The notes beneath the pieces were generated by a model. The model was not told where the DNA came from and ran no database searches. It saw nothing but the letters and a program-made list of their open reading frames with translations. From Diplonema japonicum (Eukaryota > Euglenozoa > Diplonemea > Diplonemida > Diplonemidae), in NCBI GenBank assembly GCA_964019335.1, contig OZ025711.1, forward strand, positions 372,001-436,000: a DNA stretch of 64,000 nucleotides. Direction: 5' to 3'. Below are positions 51,801 to 64,000 of this stretch, piece by piece (the stretch's first letter is position 1; the number at the start of each line of letters is the position of its first letter). A program made the position numbers and the translations under genes.

Positions 51801-54402
51801 TGACCATCCTTGCGATTTTTTCCCCTACCCCAGCTTCGCTGTACCCTCCCTCCATGGTGAACGCGTCTTCCATCAGTCGTACGGCGGTGCCCTCCATCAT
51901 CAGCCCTCGGCACCCTTTGTCGTAAACTGCTTGTATCCGCTCTCTCAGCAGCGGCAACACACCTCTCCCATACCCCTCGTCAGGGGTACCGTCGTTGAGA
52001 TGCTCCTTCACCATCTCGCATATTTGTGTCCAGTTGCGGTAGCCTTGCGCAATGGCACTCAAATCCTTCGCATTAGGGATCGCAGGGGAGTCGTTGAAGA
52101 ACGGAAGGGATCTCAACTCATCGGTCGTGATGCCAAGAGGGACGCTAAGGGGGGACGGGGTCTCGTCCCGCAGGGGGCTGTAGAGAAGCGGCAACCCAAG
52201 GCCGGTGAAGATCTCCCTCCGAAGGGTTTCGACAACATGCGACATGGAGACACTTCTCGTGTGCAAAATAAGGTTTGTGTCGAAAACAGCACACGCGTGG
52301 AACATAGCGGAGAGGTGGGGGGAGGTGGCAGTCTGGGCGCATTGGAGCCACAGGGAACTGACCTCTTTTTCCAAGACCCGCACCTCGCCTCCATCGACCG
52401 CCGCAGACCAACCTTCGTCGAGGAAATACTGCCACAAGACCAAACCGTAGCTGGGCATCAAGTTCGCAATGAGCTGAATGCATGAAAGAGAAAATTGGAT
52501 AGAGTCAGCGTCGCTTGGGTCGAGCCTGTTCAGCAACAAGACACCCCCGAAGAGAAGTTGTCCCGCAGAGAGATAAGTGTATATTCTGTCTGTCTCGATC
52601 CAGCTACCAACGTGATCCACAAGACGGATGAGGGCCTTCATGGCCGCATTGTCATACGTCCCACAGAGGAAGTAACACGACAGCGCGAGGTCTATTAAGT
52701 CGACGATGTCTGGAGAGGTGAATACAAATTTGGAACAGGTGTTTATGAGGTGTTTCGTGATGTTTTTGTTGGCCTTTGTGTGGGTGTAGATGGCCATCGC
52801 GACTTCGGTTCGAGGGGATGTCACCAGAACGGTTTTCAGGCATTCTTCCCATTTCGAAACCTTGTCGGTGCTGTATTCAGCCTCGCTGTCCACCCTCGCC
52901 AGCGCACTGCAAATATCTAAAAATGTTTCGAAGTCATTGTCTAATTCTGAAATCGACTCGTAGAACCGATCGACGTCGCCGGACAGTCGTGACGCGACGA
53001 GGAGCTCAACAGGTACACCGCTGACCTTGTCGTCATCAACCTCATCGAAAAGAGTTGAGTTCGCAGCGCAGGCCCCCACCAACGCAAGAGAACCAAGGTT
53101 CTCGTCGCATATCTCTCCGAGCCGCAGCAACGACGCGGTCTTGCATTCTTTAGAAGCGGTCCCCCACACCTTGGAACACAGGAAATCCCTGATGATGCAC
53201 CCTGGAGGCACGGTGTGTTCGGTCGGTCTGGAAAGAAGCTCCCCAATAACCGACAAAACCATTGAAGCAAGCTTCTCGACAGCGTCGGACGAACCATCAG
53301 GGAGCTCGTTGGAGAAGCACAGCGATAGCAACAAGGATAGGTTGTGCCCCAATGCGATGTACTCCTCGGTGAAGATCACTACTGTGTACGGGTTGTGCAT
53401 GCTGCATATGCGGAGAGACTCGATAAGTTCTCGCTTCACGCTTGAAGACCGTTGCGCTGCCTCTGTGCAGAATCTCACGATAAGCCCCTGTCGTTCCTTG
53501 CTGGCCTTGTCCCCCGACAGTGCGAGGCTCACGATCAACCCGTGCAAAAAGGGACGCCTCAAACCGGAGATAAACTTTAAATGCGGGTTCTCCGATTCTT
53601 GCAATCCTTTCAAAAAACCCCGCGTTACCTCGATGTCATGGCTCGGCCATTCCACCGCAGGCGGTGTAGTGTCACGGTTGGGGTCGGCCAACAACGAAAT
53701 CGCCAGTAACGGGTTGACCAAGTCGAAGGTGTTTTCAACACCAGAGCAGTTGAGAACCGTGGACAACGGAACGACGAGCTCGGGGATGTACGGGAGGATG
53801 GACGTGAAGTCCGTGGAGGGGGCGGCCCAAACTGTTTTCAAAACGGGGAGTTGTTTCGTCAAGGAGTTGCTCAGCTCCCCGTCGAACGTTTCAAACGAAA
53901 AATTCTCCGGCGAGATAACATGGTGCAGGGTGTTGTGGAAGATCACCATGTCCAGCAAAAGCCTGTCTGACTCTTCACAGGAATAATCTTTGTCGTTCCA
54001 ATGAATCTCGGCTTTTACTTTTTTAAACAGAAGCGCGAGGTATGTGACAATGGTGCTCGCTGGCTGGGAAGCAGGGTAGCTAGATTGCAGGCCCCAACAT
54101 TTCTCCAGCAGCGTGAAGAGAGCAAGAGGTTCGGTGAGGAAAAGTTGTGTGTTTTCAACCAACATAGCGTTCAGCCTAGTGCAGATAGCTCGTCTTATCC
54201 AAACGAGTTGCCTGACATCGATGACTTGAGCCTCTCTAGGCACACAGCTTTCTATCAGATCTGTGGTTTCCCCTGTTTGTATCAACCCCATTAACACCCC
54301 GTTCCCCTTCTCGTGCACCACCCCCGCGCTGTTCACCACAAGTTCGTCATATTCAACCAGCCCCATTAGCAAATCGCACATTTCATCAATTAGTTGAGTC
54401 AT
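48884..54402 (-). CDS. Large helical-repeat protein of unknown family, 3 exons
   Basis: Exons 54402-49537, 49489-49253 and 49207-48884 (introns 47 and 45 nt, both phase 0) give about 1808 aa. The true start is MTQLIDEMCDLL; the open frame upstream is a Lys-rich readthrough of the spacer. The protein is Leu/Ala/Val-rich, with dense amphipathic helices throughout, as in HEAT/ARM-like scaffolds. It has no catalytic motif, signal peptide or membrane segment. Size and all-helix character are reminiscent of inner-ring nucleoporins (Nup188/205) or other giant solenoids, but I see no diagnostic motif. The last exon has a C-x2-C pair (CKHCNYS). Function unknown. Confidence 0.7.
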
Positions 54403-55036
54403 TTTCTTTTTTCGTTCAGATTTCTTGTTTTTTTCTTTTTTTTTTCTTGTTAACTTTTCTTTTTTTGCGTGTTGCCGTCGATTTTCTTTTTTCTTAGTTG
54501 TGTGTATTATACTCTCATTTTCTTTTTCTTTTTTTCTCCTTATGTTTTTGTTGGGGAAAAAAAACCCCCCGTTTGCCTGTTTTGTGTGATGTACTTTCTC
54601 CTGAAAAGACAAAGAAGACAAGAAGGAAAATCTTCTGGGGAAGGGGCACTAAGTATGGGAAAAAAAAAAGAATTGCAGTAAAAAAGAGGGGGCGAGGGCC
54701 GGGGAGAACACATGGAAAGGGGAAATCTAGGGAGAGGGGAACAATGGAACTGGGGGGGGGAGGAGATTTCGATGCCTTTTTTTTCTCTTTTTTCTCTCTT
54801 TTTTTTTCTTCTTCTCCCTCTTCTACAGACACTATTAAAAAGACCTCCCTCCCTCAGCCAGGCGATTTTTCCCCCCCTCTTTTTTTTTTTTTTTTTTTTC
54901 AAGCAATGGGAACGGGTGGCACATTGGGGAAAAACTCAAAGAAAAAAAAAAAAAAGTCTTCTATTCGAAGACGCAAGGAAAAAAAAAAAAAAAAGAAAAA
55001 AAAAAAAAAAACTAATCCCCCACATCGTTTCACATC
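54403..55036. other. Low-complexity spacer upstream of the helical-repeat gene
   Basis: T/C-rich and A/G-rich runs (54776-54830, 54880-54900, 54940-55010). Frames through it are Lys/Arg-rich; no gene seen. Confidence 0.6.
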
Positions 55037-58000
55037 TCACATCTCGTCCACGTCCAGTACAGCAGCAACCCCAGCAATTATCCATTTGATGGGAGGCTGT
55101 TTCGTTCGCAAGTGCAACGTTGTTACATATCCGGTTCCTCTTTGCTGGGTTTTGTACAGAGGACAAGGGTACTGCTCTTTCCGGTTGATCTTAGAAGAGG
55201 GAAGGGCCTTGATGGTGATCACTGGCATCACGCTGAAAAGCTCCTTCCCTTTAGAGTCGTCGATGGTAGAGGACGCCAAGTCCCAGCGGGCCCCTTCCAT
55301 TTTCAAGCCGAACACGTGTGCTCCGTCACGAGCACTGTGGTCAATACTGTCGCACATTCTCTTTAATGGCTCACATACGATGTCCATTTGATCAAGTTCA
55401 TAGTTATTCAGCATTGCCGTGTGTTGGCAGATAGAAGTGATGTATGACATTGGATTGAATAGGTAGTCGAGGCGCGTGACCTTCGGCGACAACAAATCCC
55501 CGCCCCACTCGATCAACTGCGAGTTCCTCGTCACCATGTTAAGGCACCACCCTCCAAGCCCTCGTTTCGACATGAAGGAGACAGACTGCCATCGTTCCGG
55601 TACCTTGTCCAGCCTGATGCTCTCGAAGAGCTCCAGCATCGGCTCCGACATTGATAAGGCGCCCCTAAGGCCTTGGTTCAGCTCTTGAAGCGTTGCTTTC
55701 ATTAGATTCTGCAGCATGTTCATCCTCTCGCACTCCTGGTAGAATACATGTTGTTGAGGGGTTTTATCGTCTTCAAGCCTCTCTGCAATGTCTGTCAAAT
55801 CGTGCGGTTTATCTTGAATGTAGTTGTTCAGAATATCGTCCACAACAGCTTGGACAGCTTCGGATGTGTCGGCGTGGCCGTCTGTGTTGCCAGTGCTCTT
55901 TGGCTGCAGCTCGTTGATGGTTCTGAAAAGATACTCAGCTTGGTCGATGTGGTACCCCAATTCAGCGTGAGGGTGGAGGCCGTATAATGCGGGAGTTTCC
56001 GATGGGACCTGTTCCACGCACTGCACGGCTTCGTGGTGGCTGTTAAATGTTGGCACCGTGAAGTTCTCGCACAGTTCCAGCCCGTCCGTAACTTCGATCT
56101 TGATGAACTGCTCCAGATACGCAGAGCACAACCGCCTGTCCCAGTCGTCCGTGATGTGCCCACCGTAGATGATCTCCCCAAACACGTAACGTAAATCGTC
56201 CCAAGGGATATGAGGGCGCTCTTCCATGTAGTTGTTGAGGACGTTGACGCAGGACGACAGGTCGCCCATGTTGAACGGGTACTCCCTGTTCCAACCCAGC
56301 TTCCCGAACTTCTTCCTTTCGACTACAATGGAATGGAACCAGCACATTGAGAACAGTACCGCTTTGAAATCAGCGGGCTTGCAGGAGTTCTCCCACGGTT
56401 CGTCTTTGAACTCTGCCAGTGCCCTCACCATGTTCGCTTTCATGCCGGAAGGTGGTTCGTTGGTCAGTTTGATGCACCTTTGCAAAATCCCAATGGGGAT
56501 CACCTGCTCATTAGATGCGCTGGGCTCTGCCGACAGGAACAGCCTGAAGTCGGGGTGTCCTACCTCCGTCGGCTCTTCTTCTTCCTCCGTTTCGATCTCC
56601 GCTTGTTCTGAGACCGCTTCTTCTTCTTCGATTTCTTCTTCGCTCTCGCCCTCTTTGGCTTCTTTCAATTTCAGCCTTGCTTCTCTCATCTCTTCTCTTG
56701 CCTTGCGTGCTTCTTCAGCGGCTTGTTTCTTGTCAGCGACGCGTTTCTTGTATTGTAATTCCCTGTTGTAGATGTTGGCCTGTTTGTCCAGCGTGTTCTC
56801 CAGCTCCGACAACCACGACCTGGCGAGGTGGATGTTGCTCAGCATCGCCCAACCTCCGTTCTTGAAACACTCCTGCAGCGCCTGCATCGCTCTCTCCTCT
56901 TGGCCCTGTCCTAGCGAGACATTAAAGAAGTTCCCCTTATCGTACGAGAAGCCTTTTTCGATGGCGAGCGCCTCCACTTTGCGCGCGGGGTCCACGCCCG
57001 GGGACAGGATGAAGAACAGAGGTGTGCAGGTGCCCGCGTCCTCGAAGGACTCGCCGAGGGGCACGGTAGTGTCGGTGGTGAAGAACTTTCCTAGCTTGAT
57101 GCTAACAAAGTGGTTGAGCGAGGCTATGAGACGGTCGGGCCTGAGGCACCTGATGATGAGCAGCCTTTGGAATTCATCCAGATTCCTCCAGTCAGTGGGA
57201 AGCTTTTCATCCTCGGGCTTGGCTTGCTCCGTCCAAAGCTTCCATCTGTTATGCTGCTGAAGGTCATCTGGCAGTTGGTCAAACGAGGGCATCGTGCCGC
57301 TCCCCGTGGGACCCGGGACCTCAGCCAAGGAGTTGATCGCCGACCACATAGCAGGGGTGCACCTGTTGAGTTGGCGTTGGCGTTTAAGAAGAAAACATAC
57401 CATTCTGACACCCCGGCTGGCAGTTGTTCCAGAAGACGCCTCCTACCGCCTGTGAGGAGGAAGTCCAGCTGCTTGACATTGATGTCGCCCTGCTGCTTCA
57501 GGATCGAGAAGCAAACAAGCGAGCTGAAGATCACCTTATGCTTCTCGAATAGACCTCGCGAGACATAAGCATAGAGCTGTGGTTTGCATTTCGAAAGGGG
57601 GTTTTGTATTTTACATACCGTTTCTGTGATGGATGTGATCAGGGCCTTCATCCTGCGCTTCTCTACGCTTTCCATGGTCTCCTCTTCGTCGAAATCGACC
57701 ACGTCGGCCTTCTTCATCGCCTTGTTGAAGACACCCATGAAGGAGTCAAGTGAGTATTGGTACAGAGAAGAGATTTTAGACAGACGATCGATTTCGAAAT
57801 ACAGAAGGGAGCCTCGGATGGCCGCAGGCTTGTACACCAAACGGCGGGCCATGAGCTCTTCTTGCATGACTCTGTCTTCTATCAGTGCCTTAGCGATCAT
57901 GCCGGCTTGCTTCTTAGTCTGCTCGAGGTTCTGGATTAGCACCACGTTCTCAAGCAGCTCACCTGTGGCGTTGGATAACTCGTATAACAGCTTGTCCTCG

Positions 58001-61000
58001 CAGTTCGACAGGTCTATCTTGTACTGGTTCATCTGTCTGATCAGTGCAACGCGCTTCTCCTCCAGCTCTGGCTGCTCCATGTTGACCACGACAGCAAGAA
58101 GCTGGTCCTCCAACCCCGCCTCCGTTACCATGAAATTCACAAGCGTTGTCTGCGCATTGAGTTCCGGCTTGTAGTGCGGGTTCGGGTGCTTCGTCTGCAG
58201 GTAAAGCCTGAAAGACCCCACATCCACATGAACATCAAGATCCCCTACCTTGCATGAACAGGTGGCGCCCTTCCTCGTGAACTCCTTCCCAAGAACAGGC
58301 TCCAAGATCGGGTCGATCGATTCAGGCAAATTCTCGATCAAGCATGGAAGCCCCTTCTCAAGACAGGTAATGATATCTTCCAAATATGTTGGGCTACCTT
58401 GCTGTGTGCGGATCAACCCATGCTTCTCCTCCTTAGCCTTGATCCACGTGATACCCTGCAGTTGAGGGTCGACCAAAAGAGGCCATCTCTTGGCGTTCTT
58501 CACAATCGCTCCGTTTTCTGTGGAGATCCTGTCTGTTGGGAGGCCTTCGTTGTTCCATCCTGCGACCTCTGCCTCAGAGGTGAGGACTTCTGTAACGAAG
58601 TCGAGGCCTTCTGTGTGAGGGATGCCGCGTGACTTGATGTTTTTATTGATGTGGGCAACGAGTCTTTCACGGTACTCCGAGTTGAAGGGTCCTGCGTATG
58701 AGATGAACGCTGATGCCATCAACACATCCCCAGCGAGCAGCTGCATGCCTTCGCCGAGTTCGTCGGTTGTCTTTCCCCACCTCACGTTTTCATCAGCCAA
58801 ACCGCTCACCAACCTCTCTGCGATGTTCATCTTCAGCCTCGTCGACTCCGCCTTCTGTTTCAGCACCCTCGATTTCTCAGTGGCGACATTGTGTGCCTCC
58901 ACCAAATCGTCCAGTTTTCCGTTGAGGGAGGCCACATGGTCTTGTACCCTCTTGAACTGCATCTTCGAGTGCTCTAGTCTTTCGTTGGCCTCTGATAACC
59001 TCTCTTCTTTCGGCCTAATCTGGCACCTCAGTGTGTGGTAAGCATCCATGTTGCACACCCATGCAGAGAGGCAGGATGCTGCTTCAGATTTAGAAGCCAT
59101 CTTATCAGCATCAAAGTCGGGGTGTTTCACCCACTGCTGGATGGCATCGATGCACGGTTGTGGGATGTTGTGCGACATGTTGGCACCGAAGTCTTCCAGC
59201 TCCTTCAACCACGCACTCACGTTGGACATCATTTTCTTCGCGTTGCTCCAATCCTTCGCCTTTTCCGCCCGTGGGATCTTCGAGGGGTGTGCAGTGAGGC
59301 ACATCACAGCCGCTGTCACCATCAGAACCTCCTGTGGCGGTTTTGTGAATGACTTCAGCTCTGTGAGCGACGCCTTGTTCAGCCCCTTCAGAGCCTCCTT
59401 GGCACGCTCCACCACAGGCTGTGCAGCGGCCAGATCACGTTCGGCATCTGCACGCAATGCATCAGTCTCGATGAGAAGCTTCTCTGTTTTAATCTTTTCC
59501 AACTCGGCACGGTCGGCCTCCTCTTGACAAGCGGCCTTGTCCACCGACACCTGTTCCATCAACGTGTTCACCTCTGCAGTGGCATTCCGCACTTCAATAT
59601 CCTCATCCTTGAACTTAACCTGCAGCTCTGAGACTTGCTCCTGCGCGTGCTTGATCTTGTACAGACCGTCAACGAGGCGGCGCTTCCTCTCTGCCACTTG
59701 TGTCCTCTTGTCTTCCAGCATCCTTTTGTACGTCCCGATCATCTCCATGTAGCTCTTGGGAGTCGTGTAGCAGTACCTCTTGGCCTTCACGCGGAACTCC
59801 TCTGCGAGGGACGTCACGAAAAGGTGTATATCAGAGATGGTGTCTCCGCAGCTGGAGGCAAGGTCGGGCTCATCGCTGAGGACGCTGTCAGAAGCTAGCA
59901 GGAAGTTGCTTGACACAGACATGAGGGCGTCCTCAGGCCACGGGTGGAACCAGTCGATGACAGTGGTGTTGGATATGGCGGGGAACTGCCTGCACCACGT
60001 TGCTAGCTGCTGCCCAACGGGAGAGAAGCACAGCGTGGTGTGCAGGTTGGTCTGCACCTTCGAGAGGAAGTGGTTCCAGCAAACATCTTTGTTGTTGTAA
60101 TCGGGGTGCTGCCTCTGCCTGAGCTCCGGCACCATAGCGCTGCAGAGCTCCTCTGCTGCGTCTGGCTCGAACAGATTCGCTACGTGGCCTGAGTTCAGCA
60201 TGTCGTTGAGAACCACCAGCTGGTCGGGACACACGACCTGCGCATCCGTCATGATGAAGACAAAGCGCTGGTTCTTCTTACCGCATTTCAGATACAGATC
60301 AGAGATGTTTCGCCTGAAGGAGTCACCGTTGTACGTAGAGGTCACGAGGATGCTGTACACGTCTAGCTCGTTGATGAAGGCGGCCAGTCTACTGAGCGAC
60401 CTCTTGCCGGAGCCGCCTACACCGATGAGGAGGGCGTTTCCTTTGGGGTGGGACAGGATGCGGCAGATCTTTGCAACATGTGACATCGCTTGCTTAAAGA
60501 GCACAAGATCCATTCTAGCCTTCGTGCTGTCGTCGTTGTACTCTTCGAGCTTGCCCTCCAAGAACATGGACAGCTGTTCATATGTGTCGATGGAGTCGTA
60601 GATGTCTAAGTCGTCGCCCTGCTGGCCGAACGGTGCCCAGATGTTTGGTTCTTTCAGGATGTCATCCACATGCGTGACTTCGTTGAAGTGCTTTGTGACG
60701 ACCTGTGTGACGACAGCGTCGTACTCGTTCATCTCCTGCTCCGAGACCATTCTGTCCTTGAAGGTTCTCTCACACTCGTGCCTCCACAGTCTTATCAACA
60801 GCATGGGATCATTATCATGCAGCGACTTCACTGTGCTGATCATCCCTTGGAAGATGTTCGCCATCTCCCTGAGGTTCCACTGGTAATGGAACTTCGTCGC
60901 GGTCGGAAGGAAGTGTTCCCTCACCGTTTGATGGAGCTCAATGGTGGCGTTCACCAAAGAGGGTGTCAGGTTGCGTATCTCCTTGCTCCAGTTCTTCAAG

Positions 61001-64000
61001 TGCGTGCCGAGGATGGACGCGTAGATGACGGTGAGGTCCTCAGTTGACGGAAGGTTCACAGAGAACACAGAGAACCACCTCTGCATCCTGTCGAGGATTG
61101 TGAACGACCCAGCCTTATGGTTCATGGAGGCCACAAGCTGTATCCCGGTTACGTGTTTCTCAACACCAGGGCTGTTGCGGTCGAACCAGAACCCGTAGTC
61201 CATGTACTGCCGAAGAAGTGCAACGGCTTCCTGTGTTCCGTATCTGTCGGGGAGGGGCATGTTGATGTCGTCAATGAAGAACATCAGCTGCTTCCTTGCC
61301 GGGGGGTGCCACTTCCTCCCGCCCCTCTCAAGGTTTGCCTCCAAGACCATCTGCAGCGCACGGGCCGTCGACTGCGCGTTGAAGGATATCGTCCGCGTGA
61401 CCCACTCAGTGGCGTCGAGCGACCTAAGCTTCGTGTGTGTCATGCACGACTTTCCTGTGCCGACGGTGCCCACCAGCATGACAGACCTCTGCGTCTTGAT
61501 AAGTAAGTCCATGAGGTACGTCGTCCGGACTGTGTCGATGGTCTCAACTGTGATGTGCGAAAAGGGGACCTCAGGGTCTTTGTGGTATTTATGCACCATC
61601 TCTGACCAGGGGTGGAATTCATGCTCCCTGTCAGGGCTGATGTAGAAGTCGAAAACCTGAAACTTCTCGTCGCAGATTTTGACTTTGGTCTGCATCTCCT
61701 TGATCCACCACTTTGAGAACATGGCGCGGTAGTCCACCCGCCCGTCCGTGGAAAGCGGGCCCCCAAAGGCCCAAACCATGGCGAAGCAGAAGTAACGTTC
61801 GTAAATATCTTGCGAAGTATTTGAAGGGAGGACGGCGAGGAGCGAGTCGAGAAGACTGCAGAGCGACTGGATGATACTCATATCGGTGACGGGTATGATC
61901 GTGGTGAAGATCCTTTTGAAGTAATCGAAGACAGGGAGGTAAGCATCGAAGAAGGAGTCCAGGTAGTTGCGTTCCTTTTCGTCTTTACGGTGGATAAGCC
62001 ACTTGTCTTTGAAAGGTGCCCAACCGAGATCCGTATCGTTGATGTAAAGAATGCCCGCGCGGGAAACGGTGGCAGGAGATGCGTTGCGGAGCTGCGAGAT
62101 CTCGAAAACCATCCTCATAGAAGAGGTGAGGGGGATCCTGTCGTTGTTGGCCAGGGTAAGCATCTTGTTGTCGTCCATCACTGTGTTCATGGATTCGATC
62201 CACTCCGTGTCAATTATCCCATCCAAGATGACCCATTTCATACACGAGTTTGTCTTCGATAACACACTGAACTCCTTGAAGATATGCGAGAGATGCCCTT
62301 CCTTCCACTCCTTTGTCTGCTCATGAGCGCAGCCGTACATCTCGTTTGATGTAATCGCCTTGGGGTTGATCACTCTCGACTTGCATTTCCCTGGCTCTTG
62401 TCTAGTGTAAGCTTGTTTCAGAGCGTTCCGGCATTCTGTTTTTCCGCACCCAGCAGGGCCGAGGATGAACACGGAATGGCGAACGCCAAGTAGTTCGTCC
62501 AGTTGAAGGCATTTTAGAATGAACATGTCAGCCTCGCCGCTCAGCAAAGAGAGGTCTTTGCACGCTTCGATGCAGTTTGTCTGCAGCTCCGTGTCGATTC
62601 TGGTGGTGACGTTCATGTTGGGGAAGAGTGCCTTGATGAGGCCCTTGAAGACATATACATCGTCCTTTGACAGTTTTGCGAGGTTTGTGTCGCGAAGAGC
62701 ACGCAACAAAACTAGACGTTCGTTTAATTCGGGGTCGTTTCGTCGTAAGTTGCCGGCGATGACAAGCACACTCTTTACCGCGCGGAGGCCCCAGTCGTAG
62801 TGCAGTTGTTGCGAGAGAAGCTCCTTGTTCAACTTGTACAGTTGCACAAATTTCATCGCCAAGTCCTTCGCCTCAACGAACCCTTCTGCCGCCAGCAAGA
62901 TCTCACAGATGTTCTGAATGTCGGGGACCACCATTGCACACGGCCTAAACAATGACTTGATGTTTTCAGGAAGCTCCGTCCTCCCCGCGTAGCCCGGGTT
63001 CATTGTGATGAACATCCCGCACGACGGATTGAGCGAGATATCCTCCTCGTTCGCAAACTTGAAGTTCTTCTTATGCGTTCTAATCCCATACAGGATGGAA
63101 GACACCTGCGTGGCAACCACGGACAGCACTTCAATGGAGATTCTGTTGAATTCATCGAAGCACCCCCAGCACCCTGACATGGCCAGCCCCTTGAAGATCC
63201 TTCCCAGCCCTCGGAAGTCCATCTGGTCGGAGCAGTTGAACACATAGCAGGCGTTGCCCAGATTCCTGGCCAGGTCTTTTGTTGTTTCGGTTTTCCCGGT
63301 TCCTGCAGGACCCGCTGGGGCTCCGCCTTGGACGAGTTTCAATGCTTGCGTAAGTGTGATATAACATCTATCGGTGAGCTTTGTGACGACAAGACACCCG
63401 CACAGCCCGATGTACTCATGGCCATGGACAAACTCCGAGTCACAGATGCGGATGACGCACCCCTTTGTCTCGTCCCAATGGTACCTCAGCTGACTCTGCC
63501 ATGTGAAGTGTGTGTCTGACTCCGCGCGCTCATCGATGAGCCACTGCACGACGTCCCTGTTATGGACGTCTATGGTGATGAGGTGCACCAGCATTGCACG
63601 GTCGTTAGGGGTCAGGCTGCCGAGAACCAGCCGGATTTCCTCGGAGAGTTGTTTTTGCTGGACCTTCAAATAGTCTTTCAGAGCGGTCTCGTTTCCGTCC
63701 TCTAACTGGTTGAACGCGATGTTGGTCTCCCACGTGAACTGCAGTCTGCTGGCCACCACCACGGCTTGGCAGCAGTGGTTGAAGATCCATGATACTCTTG
63801 GGTTTTCCATGTACGAGGCGTTGGCGTCGTTGATCTTCGCCTTTACCGTCTTTTGCATTGAGTCGACACACCCGTCCAGCCATGATTCCACAGCACCCTC
63901 GCAGCAATACTCCATCGGCATTGCGATGGTCTCGCCTTGCAAGGACTTGAACCCGTTCACAACGTACTTTTCTTCCTCGTCGTTCTCAACAAACGTGAAG
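55037..64000 (-). CDS. Axonemal dynein heavy chain, outer-arm alpha/beta class, N-terminus beyond the window
   Basis: Exons >64000-57619, 57576-57401 and 57362-55037 (introns 42 and 38 nt) give about 2960 aa in the window; about 1500 N-terminal residues are missing. AAA1 has GPAGTGKTETTKDL and CFDEFNRI, AAA2 GPAGCGKTE, AAA3 GTVGTGKS, AAA4 GVGGSGKR. These are followed by the stalk coiled coil around the microtubule-binding domain, AAA5, AAA6 and the C-terminal domain. MNPGYAGRTELPENIKSLFRPCAMV and DNKMLTLANNDRIPL fit the alpha/beta outer-arm class (DNAH9/11/17). An acidic Glu-rich insert (about 56560-56720) interrupts the AAA6 region. The 42-nt intron has no stop and is a multiple of three, so retention would add 14 residues to TETV...YAYVSRGLF. 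Motor for ciliary beating. Confidence 0.9.

Noticed and set aside
54403-54621. N-terminal Lys-rich extension of the helical-repeat protein
   Set aside because: The sequence is homopolymer spacer; the ATG at 54402 begins ordinary protein sequence.
1-64000. CRISPR array, bacterial operons or integrated virus
   Set aside because: No direct-repeat/spacer pattern, no ribosome-binding sites and no viral hallmark gene; all evidence is eukaryotic nuclear.

Overview
The window looks like the nuclear genome of a flagellated unicellular eukaryote. Every gene I can support (24) lies on the minus strand, and intergenic spacers run from about 95 to 930 bases. The spacers are full of A, T, C and G homopolymers. 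Nineteen cis-introns can be placed by reading frame and homology. All are GT-AG, 18 of them are 32-67 nt and one is 173 nt, and the 5' site is mostly GTAT. Several genes have a pyrimidine tract plus AG 14-19 nt before the ATG. One-directional gene arrays, possible leader acceptors, an alveolin-like repeat protein, an axonemal dynein and a SAS-4/CPAP homologue together suggest a myzozoan alveolate of the dinoflagellate/perkinsid lineage. This assignment is inference; an euglenozoan with an articulin-like protein is a weaker alternative.

Layout, left to right (reverse of transcription): SAS-4/CPAP centriole protein (5 exons); a small MGCGAS acylated protein; a small one-helix membrane protein; a class-3 lipase-fold protein that lacks the nucleophilic Ser; an array of four secreted cysteine-repeat proteins (8636-17824); an EF-hand coiled-coil protein; glucosidase II beta; a PPP1R21-like coiled coil; importin-11; kinesin-13; a dsRBD-like/cold-shock protein; NOL12/Rrp17; the alveolin-like protein; a Rab; an RRM/RanBP2-finger protein; a zinc-knuckle protein; a B-box protein; a histidine phosphatase; a LamG-ankyrin protein; a 1808-aa helical protein; and an outer-arm-type dynein heavy chain cut by the window end.

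The most striking object is the secreted array. Its proteins are built from an 8-cysteine module of four C-x24-C units. The 24-residue spacing is exact in all 68 intervals of the three large paralogues (6, 7 and 4 modules) and in three of the four intervals of the single-module fourth gene. Two paralogues share long blocks that look identical at DNA level at both ends, while their central modules differ. This is a modular, gene-converted secreted family that I do not recognise.

Functionally the window mixes flagellum/centriole genes (SAS-4, dynein, probably kinesin-13), cortex/cytoskeleton genes (alveolin-like, EF-hand coil), trafficking and ER genes (Rab, PPP1R21-like, glucosidase II beta, importin-11), RNA genes (NOL12, RRM/ZnF, CSD, zinc knuckle) and the secreted array. 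Neighbours share no obvious pathway, as is usual for one-directional arrays.
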